Below, one piece after another: positions 35,899 to 43,388 of a DNA stretch of 64,000 bases. The DNA is from Eubacterium maltosivorans (GTDB lineage Bacteria; Bacillota; Clostridia; Eubacteriales; Eubacteriaceae), in NCBI RefSeq assembly GCF_002441855.2, contig NZ_CP029487.1, positions 3,894,349 through 3,958,348 on the forward strand, read 5' to 3'. How positions within the stretch are numbered: the first letter of the stretch is position 1; every line of letters starts with the position of its first letter. Below the pieces are notes generated by a model. The model searched no databases. It saw only the letters and a list, made by a program, of their open reading frames with translations, and had not been told where the DNA came from. The position numbers were made by a program, and so were the translations under genes.

Positions 35899-35914
35899 TG
35901 CATAAAAATTATGC
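35899..35914. promoter_or_regulatory. TGCA-type candidate enhancer site
   Basis: TGCATAAAAATTATGC shares the 12-base core TGCATAAAAATT with the site at 32239. It lies 52 bases upstream of the -24 element at 35966. Confidence 0.6.
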
Positions 35915-35965
35915 GTTGCGTCTGAATAAACCCTTAAAAACGGCTGTTTTAAGCCATTTTTGTTT

Positions 35966-35981
35966 TGGCATTGATCTTGCT
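35966..35981 (+). promoter_or_regulatory. Sigma54 promoter of the second BCCT-MttB operon
   Basis: TGGCATT-GATC-TTGCT with correct GG-N10-GC spacing, about 95 bases before the BCCT start. Confidence 0.85.
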
Positions 35982-36077
35982 TTATATAGAATTGCGATTC
36001 ATTTTGCTGGAGTTTACTGCTGAAGGGGGGACACGAAGCAGTAACGCAGATGAAAATTTTGTAAGAGGAGAGAAAAA

Positions 36078-37724
36078 ATGAACGAAAAGAAAAAAGTGAG
36101 TTGGCTGAAGCAGATTGACTGGTGGGTCGCCCTTCCAGCACTTTCCATTCTGGCAGCTCTGATGGCTTGGGCATTGATTGATCCAACAGGAATGGGCGAT
36201 GCGATTAATGTTATTTTTAATTTCTTAACAGACGGTTTTGGCTGGGTTTACCTGATGCTGGGACTGCTGTTCCTGGGCTTCTGCCTCTGGCTGGCCTTTG
36301 GACCTTACCGGAATGTAAAGATTGGGAAAGATGATGAAAAACCACAGCATTCTTTCTTCTCATGGTTTGCCATGATCATTGCCTGCGGCTACGGCGTCGG
36401 CCTGGTCTTCTGGGGAGCCGCAGAACCGTTGAGCTTCTTGCAGACACCGCCGATGGGTATGGAGCCTTACACAGCAGAATCCGCTGTAAGAGCGCTGGCA
36501 CAGGCGTTTTTCCACTGGGGCTGGGTTCCATGGGCCATTTACATGGTTGTTGGGGTTACCATGGGCTACTTTATGTTTAGAAAAGGAATGCCGCCGTTTT
36601 TCAGCCGTGTGCTGGAACCCATCTTTGGTGATAAGGTTAAATCAAAAGGATTCCGTATTCTTGACGGTTTTCTGGTGTACGGGGTTGTCGGTGGTGTCAC
36701 CACAGCCACAGGGCTTGGTATCCTTCAGCTGGCGTCGGGGCTGTTCTCGCTTTTCGGGATTCCGGAAAACAATCTGACCTATATTATCATCGCCGTTGCA
36801 TGGGCCGCGCTGTTTACCACAAGCGCTGTCAGCGGGATTGACAAGGGAATCAAGATTCTCAGTAATCTGAATATTCCGCTCTGCATTATCGTTTGTGTAG
36901 TCGTCTTTATTGTTGGTCCGACTGCTTTTATTTTAAATACCATGAGCAGCTCGCTGGGTGATATGCTTGGAAACTTCTTCCCGATGGCTTTATGGACTGA
37001 CAGCATTGATAAGACTGGCTTTGCTCAGGGCTGGACTATTTTCTACTGGGCGTGGTGGATCGCTTCCGCACCGTCAACCGGCCTCTTTGTAGCGGACATC
37101 TCACGCGGGCGCACATTAAAGGAAATCGTGCTGGTTCATCTGGGCGCTGCCCCAATCGCTACCTGGCTGTGGTTTGCAACCTTTGGCGGAACAGCCATCT
37201 TCCAGGAAATGTTCCAGAACTTAGGTCTGGTTGCCTCCATGAATGACATGGGCACACAGTCTGTTGTATTTACCATGCTGTCGCATCTGCCGCTTGGCCA
37301 GATTTTGGCAGTGCTGTTCCTGATTTTAATCTTCCTGTTCCTGGCAACAACCGTAGACTCTTTCTCATATGTCTGCGCTCAGGTATCAACCAAGGAAGAC
37401 CAGAATCCAACCATGCCTTCTAAACCGTTAAGAGCTGTCTGGGCGATCTCGATCGCTGCGCTGGCGATCACCATGATTCTTGTCGGAAAAGGACAGATTC
37501 AGAGCCTGCAGCTGTCCTCGGTTGTCGCCTCTATTGTCATCATGTTTGTCATGGTTCTGATGATTATTTCAATGGTTAAGTCGCTGAAGCAGGAAGAAAT
37601 GGAAGGAACCATCGATTTACAAAAGATTAACAGCAGAAGATACATTATGGAAGAAAAAGCAAGCACGCTGGAAGCTAAAAAAGCAAAGCGTGCCGCTAAG
37701 AAAGAAAAAGCAGAAAATATTTGA
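36078..37724 (+). CDS. BCCT family betaine/carnitine/choline transporter
   Basis: A 548-residue twelve-helix carrier. It keeps the classic signatures: GYGVGLVFWGAAEPLSF (about 98-114) and FYWAWWIASAPSTGLFVADISRGRTLKE (about 317-344), with the aromatic WAWW substrate box. The charged C-terminal tail is Lys/Ala-rich. GAGGAG precedes the ATG. It is followed after 17 bases by an MttB-family gene in one sigma54-driven operon, so carrier and demethylating enzyme are probably induced together by the same quaternary amine. Confidence 0.93.
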   Translation: MNEKKKVSWLKQIDWWVALPALSILAALMAWALIDPTGMGDAINVIFNFLTDGFGWVYLMLGLLFLGFCLWLAFGPYRNVKIGKDDEKPQHSFFSWFAMIIACGYGVGLVFWGAAEPLSFLQTPPMGMEPYTAESAVRALAQAFFHWGWVPWAIYMVVGVTMGYFMFRKGMPPFFSRVLEPIFGDKVKSKGFRILDGFLVYGVVGGVTTATGLGILQLASGLFSLFGIPENNLTYIIIAVAWAALFTTSAVSGIDKGIKILSNLNIPLCIIVCVVVFIVGPTAFILNTMSSSLGDMLGNFFPMALWTDSIDKTGFAQGWTIFYWAWWIASAPSTGLFVADISRGRTLKEIVLVHLGAAPIATWLWFATFGGTAIFQEMFQNLGLVASMNDMGTQSVVFTMLSHLPLGQILAVLFLILIFLFLATTVDSFSYVCAQVSTKEDQNPTMPSKPLRAVWAISIAALAITMILVGKGQIQSLQLSSVVASIVIMFVMVLMIISMVKSLKQEEMEGTIDLQKINSRRYIMEEKASTLEAKKAKRAAKKEKAENI

Positions 37725-37741
37725 CAAGTTGGAGTGAGAAA

Positions 37742-39145
37742 ATGAGATTAAGATTCAATTTTGCAGAAAAAGAAGAGCTCGACAAAATTCATGAGGCGAC
37801 GCTGGAGGTTTTAAAAAACGTCGGTGTGAATTTTCATGAAGAAGAGGCCCTTCAGATTTTTAAAGAACATGGGGCCAGAGTCAGCGGCAACACGGTTTTT
37901 ATAGAAGCCGATATGGTTGAAAAAGCCTTGTCAAGCGCGCCATCCCAGTTCGAATGGAGAGGACGTGAGAAAAGCGTTGTTATTGGCGATGGGGGCAGCG
38001 TGTCTGTTCCATGCTATGGCCCGATCTACCGCCTGAAAAATGGAAAAATTGAGGACATAGTCCCCCAGGATTTGGTGGATGTAACCAAGCTGCACGAGAG
38101 CAGCGCAGTGCTTGACGCCGGGAACCCCAATGTCATGGAGCCGGTTGCCGTACCAAGGGAAATCCGGCGCGGCTATCAGATGGCGACCGCCCTTAAATAT
38201 CATACCAAGCCGGTCATGGGCATGGTTGATGGAAAAGAAGCAGCTGAGATGAGTATCCGGATGGCTCAGGATTTTTATGATATCCATGACCAGACGCCAG
38301 TGGTTGCAGGCCTGATCAATGTAATGTCGCCCTTAGGGATCAGCACCGCCATGTGTGAGGCGTTAATTGTCTATGCGAGAGCCGGACAGCCTGTGGTGGT
38401 TGCGGAAGGCGGCTTCCCGGGTGTTACCCTGCCGCCGAGTATAGCAGGAACGCTGGTATCCAACAATGCCGGTATACTGGCAGGCATTACCCTGGCACAG
38501 CTCGTGAATCCAGGAACGCCGGTTGTCTACGGTCTCCCTGCCGTAAGCGGCGATTTGAAGGTAATCTCCATGGCAATCGGGGGCGCCGAGACGCCGTTGT
38601 TTGTATACTATGCCAAGGAAATCGCCAATTACTATCATCTGCCGGTACGGGCAGGCGGCGGGCTCACAGACGCCAAGGCTGTCGATTACCAGGCTGGTAA
38701 GGAAACCGCATTAAATCTCTTTGCAACCTATGGCGCAGGCATCGATTTTATCATTCACGCCTGCGGTATCCTGGATACCTACAATACCATCAGCTTTGAA
38801 AAACTGGTATTGGATGAAGAAACCGCGTTGAGTGTTAAGCGCCAGTTTAAAGGTTTTGCAGTGGATGACAAGCATATGATGGTTGAAGAGATTGCCAAGG
38901 CCGGCCCAGGCGGAAGCTACATTAACAAACGGACACCAAAGATTTATCGAGAAGAATTTATGCTTCCTAAACTGGCGAACCGCGAAACGACACAAAACTG
39001 GCTGAAAGACGGCGCGAAAAGTGTAGAGTCTCTGGCAGCTGATATGGTAGAAGAACGAATCGGTAATTATAAACTCCCTGAATTAGCCGATTTCCAGAAA
39101 AAATTATTAGAAAAATACATTCCACAGGAGTGGAATGCCGACTAA
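37742..39145 (+). CDS. MttB superfamily quaternary amine methyltransferase (non-pyrrolysine)
   Basis: A 467-residue member. ATG 37742 is chosen because GGAG lies eight bases before it. Motifs: IHEATLEVLKNVGVNFHEEEA, PPSIAGTLVSNNAGILAGITLAQLVNPGTPVVYG, GGAETPLFVYYAKEIANYYHLPVRAGGGLTDAKAVDYQAG, ACGILDTYNTISFEKLVLDE, PGGSYINKRTPKIYREEFMLPKL. No in-frame TAG. It is closest to the member at 29581 by its GGG-T/S-DAK loop. It shares a transcript with the BCCT carrier at 36078. The nearest same-strand corrinoid protein gene is at 42629. Substrate unknown; betaines such as those used by E. limosum MtpB, MtcB or MtyB are candidates. Confidence 0.92.
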   Translation: MRLRFNFAEKEELDKIHEATLEVLKNVGVNFHEEEALQIFKEHGARVSGNTVFIEADMVEKALSSAPSQFEWRGREKSVVIGDGGSVSVPCYGPIYRLKNGKIEDIVPQDLVDVTKLHESSAVLDAGNPNVMEPVAVPREIRRGYQMATALKYHTKPVMGMVDGKEAAEMSIRMAQDFYDIHDQTPVVAGLINVMSPLGISTAMCEALIVYARAGQPVVVAEGGFPGVTLPPSIAGTLVSNNAGILAGITLAQLVNPGTPVVYGLPAVSGDLKVISMAIGGAETPLFVYYAKEIANYYHLPVRAGGGLTDAKAVDYQAGKETALNLFATYGAGIDFIIHACGILDTYNTISFEKLVLDEETALSVKRQFKGFAVDDKHMMVEEIAKAGPGGSYINKRTPKIYREEFMLPKLANRETTQNWLKDGAKSVESLAADMVEERIGNYKLPELADFQKKLLEKYIPQEWNAD

Positions 39146-39207
39146 AAAATACTTGTTTGCCTGAATGATGCTAGAAATTGCTTACTCCCTCAATTTGCTA
39201 GTATTTA

Positions 39208-39239
39208 AAGAAGACCGTCCCCCGCGGTCTTCTTTTTTT
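39208..39239 (+). terminator. Terminator of the BCCT-MttB operon
   Basis: AAGAAGACCG (39208-39217) pairs with CGGTCTTCTT (39225-39234), then T. Confidence 0.92.
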
Positions 39240-39253
39240 AGATGCCTTCATAT

Positions 39254-39290
39254 AAAAAACGCTGCTTCAAGTAAAAGAAAACAGCGTTTT
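39254..39290 (-). terminator. Terminator of the polyferredoxin gene
   Basis: AAAACGCTG and CAGCGTTTT pair. On the minus strand the T tract lies at 39259-39254, just past the converging gene. Confidence 0.8.
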
Positions 39291-39323
39291 AATTGATCGA
39301 ATTTGAATTTTTAGATAAAGCGC

Positions 39324-39719
39324 TTAGCTTTCGACAATTTCAAGGATGTCCATTGGGCATGCTTTTGCACAGATACCACAGGCGATACATTTGGATGGGC
39401 TGTCCTTGTCTTCTGCTTTGACAATCAGGCCGAATGGACAAACTTCAACGCATTTACCGCAGTTTGTACAAAGCTTTTTGTTGATCATGTAAACGCCCTT
39501 AGGATTCTGGGAGATTGCGCCGGCTTCGCAGTTTTTAGCGCATTTGCCGCACTGCACACAGACCTTGGTTTTCAAGTCGCCGTTGTCTTTTACGTCAACT
39601 TTAATACAGGATAAATCATGACCATAAGCTCTGTCTTTATAGAAAGCAGTTGAACAAGCCCATTCACAGGCAAGACAATTCATACAGAGTGACTGATCGG
39701 TTACTTTAAGTTTTTTCAT
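39324..39719 (-). CDS. Polyferredoxin, four [4Fe-4S] motifs
   Basis: A 131-residue electron carrier with 17 cysteines. Cluster motifs: Cys12-15-18-22, 54-57-60-64, 84-87-90-94 and 111-114-117-121, plus a lone Cys38. The order resembles HycB/CooF-type ferredoxin subunits. No partner oxidoreductase is adjacent. In this setting it could feed low-potential electrons to corrinoid reactivation, but that is inference. AGAAGGAG precedes the ATG. Its promoter overlaps a Fur-like box. Confidence 0.88.
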   Translation of the reverse strand: MKKLKVTDQSLCMNCLACEWACSTAFYKDRAYGHDLSCIKVDVKDNGDLKTKVCVQCGKCAKNCEAGAISQNPKGVYMINKKLCTNCGKCVEVCPFGLIVKAEDKDSPSKCIACGICAKACPMDILEIVES

Positions 39720-39797
39720 AATGATGATACTCCTTCTCTCGGACCTTTGAGATTGCAGCCTACAAAGAATCCGTTCCCCAATATTTATTCTACCTTA

Positions 39798-39826
39798 ATT
39801 CTAACGAGAATGATTTCGATTGTCAA
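39798..39826 (-). promoter_or_regulatory. SigA promoter overlapped by a Fur-like box
   Basis: On the minus strand, TTGACA (39826-39821), a 17-base spacer and TAGAAT (39803-39798). The plus-strand stretch 39806-39824 (GAGAATGATTTCGATTGTC) matches the Fur consensus GATAATGATWATCATTATC at about 14 of 19 positions. Confidence 0.65.
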
Positions 39827-39955
39827 CAACAAATCATTCCATATTTTGGAGTATTTTTTTGAGGAATCGGGCAGGTGGGTCTCAAAAAGAGAGCTAAATT
39901 TTACTCTATTAAATAAAACAGAATGAAAAAACAGGAGGTCTCCGGGGTTTTTAAT

Positions 39956-40008
39956 AAAAACAGCGCCGTTTTTAGTGCCTTTTATCGAAGAATAAGGCGC
40001 TGTTTTTT
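39956..40008. terminator. Orphan bidirectional terminator-like hairpin
   Basis: AAAAACAGCGCC (39956-39967) pairs with GGCGCTGTTTTT (39996-40007). No gene ends here on either strand. Intergenic stretch 39840-40345 otherwise holds the enhancer and sigma54 promoter listed next. Confidence 0.6.
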
Positions 40009-40035
40009 GGTCAAATTCTAAAAGATAACAGAGGG

Positions 40036-40057
40036 TGCAAAAAAATATGCATGTGCA
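40036..40057. promoter_or_regulatory. TGCA-type candidate enhancer site
   Basis: TGCAAAAAAATATGCA (40036-40051) has the TGCA-N8-TGCA form, with another TGCA at 40054. It lies about 217 bases upstream of the sigma54 promoter at 40268. Confidence 0.6.
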
Positions 40058-40267
40058 AAAACCGATTACACATTTTTAAAAAGGGCTTAAAATCGCCATA
40101 GAATAACGGTTTTTTTAGAAAATAAGCGTGATTCCCTCAAAAAGAGCAAAAAAATTTGCGGTTTGAATTTTTGGTAAAAATCCTTTTGGATGATAATGAA
40201 CTCCAGAAAATGGCTTAAACAGGCTTTTTACAAAAAAAGTAAGAATCTTTTCAGGCCGTTTTAAATT

Positions 40268-40283
40268 TGGCACGCATATTGCG
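40268..40283 (+). promoter_or_regulatory. Sigma54 promoter of the dehydrogenase-PanB operon
   Basis: TGGCACG-CATA-TTGCG, an exact match except for the final base, about 72 bases before the start codon. Confidence 0.88.
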
Positions 40284-40354
40284 TTATATAATGGCATCAC
40301 ACAAATTAAAAAAGTAAAAGAAAATCCAAAGGAACAAAAAGGAGAATGAAAACA

Positions 40355-41569
40355 ATGGCAGATATGAGTTATTTAAAAGACAAACCAATCGCGGTATTGG
40401 GCGCAGGCGGTGTTGGTAAAGCAATCGCAGGGGACTGTGCTTTAGGCGGCGCAAAAGTAAGAATTTGCGACATGGAACCCTTCGCACAGAAAACATTAAT
40501 GAATGTTGACAAAGTCGGGATCAAATTCTACGGCGAACAGTGTAACCTGTACGGCTTCGAACGTGAAGGCTTTGCTAAAATGGACAAGGTTACAACCGAT
40601 GTAGCAGAAGCTGTTAAGGGCGCAGGTATCATCGTTGTGGCAACACCGACCTTTGGTCACAAACCTTTCTTTGAAAAATTAATCCCATGTCTGGAAGACG
40701 GACAGGTTATCCACATCTTCCCAGATAACTATGGTTCTTTAATCTTACGCAAAATGATGCGTGAAGCTGGCTGCACCGCAAAAGTTATCATCGGCGGCTG
40801 GTCTTCTTCTACATACGGCAGCCGTGTTGATATGCCGGGTGGTGTTATCACTCACAAGATCAGAGTATACTACCGTGCAATCACCCTGCGTGGCGCTGCA
40901 ATGCCAGCGACCGATACAGAAGCTTTCATCGAAAGCTCCAAGTATTTACCATCTATGGACGCTGTAACCAATGGCGACGGCGCAGTAGCAGGCGACACAG
41001 TATTAGATACTGGTTTCTCAAATGTTAACCCTGTACTTCACTGCCCAGGCGCAATCCTTGGCGTATCCACAATGGAAAACTTCGGAACCATCTTTGGTGA
41101 AGACAAATATAAATTCTCAATCTACTCTCACGCATACTGCCCATCCATTTCTCAGGTACAGTACACCTTCTATGAAGAAGAATGCAGCTTAGCTGAAAAA
41201 CTGGGCGTTGGCATCCAGCCATACGAAAAAGAACACTTCTTCTCACGTGAAAATGTTCTTGGCCAGGAATACATGGGACTGGATTACTTAATTCCATTCG
41301 ACAAACAGGATCCAATCCAGTACGGTACCGGCCCCTTCGACATGAACAACCGTTACATCACTGAAGATATCCCGGTTGGCTGCTATGTATACCAGCAGTT
41401 AGGCGATGTTTTAGGCGTAGAAACACCTGTTGTTGACTCTATGATCAACCTGGCTAACGCAATCCACGGCAGAGACCTGACAGAAAACGGCTATACTTTA
41501 GAATACCTGGGTATTGACGGCATGTCGGTTGAAGAATTAAACACCTACTTAAGAACAGGCGAAAAATAA
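40355..41569 (+). CDS. Opine/ketopantoate-type NAD(P)-dependent dehydrogenase
   Basis: A 404-residue oxidoreductase. ATG 40355 is preferred because GGAG (40341-40344) would be too close to ATG 40346. The Rossmann motif is VLGAGGVGKAIAG near the start. The C-terminal half fits the octopine/nopaline dehydrogenase domain, with a conserved HAYCPSISQVQYTFYEEE block. Family enzymes reduce a 2-oxo acid, alone (ketopantoate reductase type) or with an amino acid (opine type), and can run in reverse. It directly follows a sigma54 promoter and precedes a PanB-like gene. Codon use suggests high expression. A catabolic direction is inferred from the inducible promoter. Confidence 0.75.
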   Translation: MADMSYLKDKPIAVLGAGGVGKAIAGDCALGGAKVRICDMEPFAQKTLMNVDKVGIKFYGEQCNLYGFEREGFAKMDKVTTDVAEAVKGAGIIVVATPTFGHKPFFEKLIPCLEDGQVIHIFPDNYGSLILRKMMREAGCTAKVIIGGWSSSTYGSRVDMPGGVITHKIRVYYRAITLRGAAMPATDTEAFIESSKYLPSMDAVTNGDGAVAGDTVLDTGFSNVNPVLHCPGAILGVSTMENFGTIFGEDKYKFSIYSHAYCPSISQVQYTFYEEECSLAEKLGVGIQPYEKEHFFSRENVLGQEYMGLDYLIPFDKQDPIQYGTGPFDMNNRYITEDIPVGCYVYQQLGDVLGVETPVVDSMINLANAIHGRDLTENGYTLEYLGIDGMSVEELNTYLRTGEK

Positions 41570-41614
41570 ATTTCCGCATTATTTTTACATCATCAATAAA
41601 CCTTATTTAGAATA

Positions 41615-41636
41615 CCGGACAGCCTCGGCTGTCCGG
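41615..41636 (+). other. GC-rich intercistronic hairpin
   Basis: CCGGACAGCC and GGCTGTCCGG pair over a two-base loop. It is followed by C rather than T, so it is more likely a stabiliser or pause site than a full terminator. Confidence 0.6.
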
Positions 41637-41738
41637 CCCCCTCTTGTTTTTGAAATAAATAAAAAGAAATGTTATATACCGGAAAATTTTGAGAGCTTTG
41701 GGAAAGTTGTGAAACTCAAAAAGTAAAAGGAGACTATC

Positions 41739-42590
41739 GTGAAAAGAAGTATTATCGATTTTAGAAGAATGGCCGCTGAAGGCGAAAAAATCGTTTATCT
41801 GACAGGCTATGATTATCTGACCGCTAAATATGAAGAACGCGCAGGCGTTGACATGATTTTGGTAGGAGACTCCCTGGGGATGGTTACCCTGGGCCACGAA
41901 ACCACCTACCCCGTAACCATGGATGACATGATCGCACACTGCTCAGCTGTAAGACGCGGTGCGCCGAATACCTTTATTGTTGGGGATATGCCTTACATGT
42001 CCTACCAGATTTCAGATGAAGAAGCTGTTTTCAATGCCGGCCGCTTCACCAAGGAATCACTGGTCGACGCCATCAAATTAGAAGGCGGCACCGACTCCGT
42101 CTGTGAAAGAATCAAAGCGATTGCCGACGTGGGTATTTTAGTCATGGGCCACATTGGTCTGACCCCTCAGTTCGCAGCTCAGATGGGCGGCTACAAAGCC
42201 CAGGGCAAGAGCGCAGACGCAGCCATCGAACTGGTAAAACAGGCAATGAAGATCGAAGAAGCAGGCGCAGCCTTTATCTTAGTCGAAGGTGTTCCGGCAG
42301 TTGTTGGGAAAGCCATCACCGAAAAACTAAGCATTCCAGTCCTGGGCATCGGCGCAGGTTCCTACACAGACGGCCAGCTGTTGATTTACGCAGACATGGT
42401 AGGCTACTATGATGACTTTACACCAAAATTCGTTAAGAAATACGCCGATGTAGGCGGCGAATTGTTAAAAGGCTTTACAGCATACTGCGAAGAAGTCAGA
42501 AGCGGCGCATTCCCGGACGACTCCAAACACGCCTATGTGATCGCAGATGAAGAAGCAGCTGAGCTCGAAAAATTATTAAAAGAAATCTAA
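41739..42590 (+). CDS. panB: PanB-like 3-methyl-2-oxobutanoate hydroxymethyltransferase
   Basis: A 283-residue enzyme of full PanB length. GTG start after AAAGGAGA. Motifs: DMILVGDSLGMVTLGHETTYPVTMDDM (the Mg-binding VGDS and GH-x-T), VGDMPYMSYQ, EGVPAVVGKAITEKLSIPVLGIGAG, DGQLLIYADMVGYYDD. PanB adds a hydroxymethyl from methylene-tetrahydrofolate to 2-oxoisovalerate, giving ketopantoate. No panC or panD is near. It sits between a 2-oxoacid-type dehydrogenase and a corrinoid protein downstream of a sigma54 promoter. That context could fit the reverse reaction, feeding methylene-THF into C1 metabolism. Confidence 0.85.
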   Translation: MKRSIIDFRRMAAEGEKIVYLTGYDYLTAKYEERAGVDMILVGDSLGMVTLGHETTYPVTMDDMIAHCSAVRRGAPNTFIVGDMPYMSYQISDEEAVFNAGRFTKESLVDAIKLEGGTDSVCERIKAIADVGILVMGHIGLTPQFAAQMGGYKAQGKSADAAIELVKQAMKIEEAGAAFILVEGVPAVVGKAITEKLSIPVLGIGAGSYTDGQLLIYADMVGYYDDFTPKFVKKYADVGGELLKGFTAYCEEVRSGAFPDDSKHAYVIADEEAAELEKLLKEI

Positions 42591-42628
42591 ATCATTGGGA
42601 AATTGATTAAGAAAAATAGGAGAAAATT

Positions 42629-43255
42629 ATGAGTACTTTAGCAAATCTTGGGGAACTGGTTGTAGCCGGTAACGAAAGCGGCGTTGTAGAAGCAGTCAAC
42701 GCCATGGTTGCTGACAAAGCAGATCCAGTTGCGATTATCAACGAAGGATTATTAAGCGGCATGAACGTTGTCGGCGAAAAATTCAAAAACGGCGAAATGT
42801 TTGTCCCAGAAGTATTAATGGCAGCACGCGCCATGAACGCTGGTATGGCCATTGTTAAACCACTGATCGCAGATACCGATCTTCCGACACTTGGAACCAT
42901 TGTTATCGGAACCGTTAAGGGCGACCTCCATGACATTGGCAAAAACCTGGTTGTTATGATGTTAGAAAGCGCTGGCTTCAAAATCGTCGACCTTGGCGTC
43001 GATGCCAAACCAGACGATTTCATCGCTGCTGCAAAAGAAAACAACGCAGATATCGTCGCAATGTCCGCCATGTTAACCACCACCATGACCGTTATGGAAG
43101 AAATCATCAACGGCTGCAAGGATGCCGGCGTTGATGCCTGCTACCTGGTAGGCGGCGCTCCGTTAACCCCTGTATTCAGCGAAAAAATCGGTGCAACCTA
43201 TGCTGCCGAAGCTTCCCAGGCTGTAGAAACCGCTAAACAGATGGTTACCGCTTAA
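42629..43255 (+). CDS. Methyltransferase corrinoid protein (MttC/MtqC-like)
   Basis: A 208-residue B12-binding protein. The helical cap (about 1-85) includes NEGLLSGMNVVGEKFKNGEMFVPEVLMAARAMNAGM. The Rossmann domain has the base-off motif GDLHDIGKN with cobalt ligand His101, then MMLESAGFKIVDLG and MSAMLTTTM. It accepts methyl from an MttB-type enzyme and gives it to a UroD-type methyltransferase. It is highly similar to the protein at 52051. It lies 38 bases after panB and is followed by a terminator. The nearest same-strand MttB gene is at 37742. Confidence 0.93.
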   Translation: MSTLANLGELVVAGNESGVVEAVNAMVADKADPVAIINEGLLSGMNVVGEKFKNGEMFVPEVLMAARAMNAGMAIVKPLIADTDLPTLGTIVIGTVKGDLHDIGKNLVVMMLESAGFKIVDLGVDAKPDDFIAAAKENNADIVAMSAMLTTTMTVMEEIINGCKDAGVDACYLVGGAPLTPVFSEKIGATYAAEASQAVETAKQMVTA

Positions 43256-43297
43256 AGAAAAACTGATTCGTTATATACCCTTCTAAAAATATATAGT

Positions 43298-43336
43298 AGC
43301 CCTTTGGATCGTTGGTCACAATCCAAGGGGCTTTTT
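43298..43336 (+). terminator. Terminator after the corrinoid protein gene
   Basis: AGCCCTTTGGAT (43298-43309) pairs with ATCCAAGGGGCT (43321-43332), with one G-T pair, then T. Confidence 0.85.
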
Positions 43337-43388
43337 AATAAGTAAAATAGGAAAGGCATTCTGTCATAGAATGAGGGATGGAAAAGGA

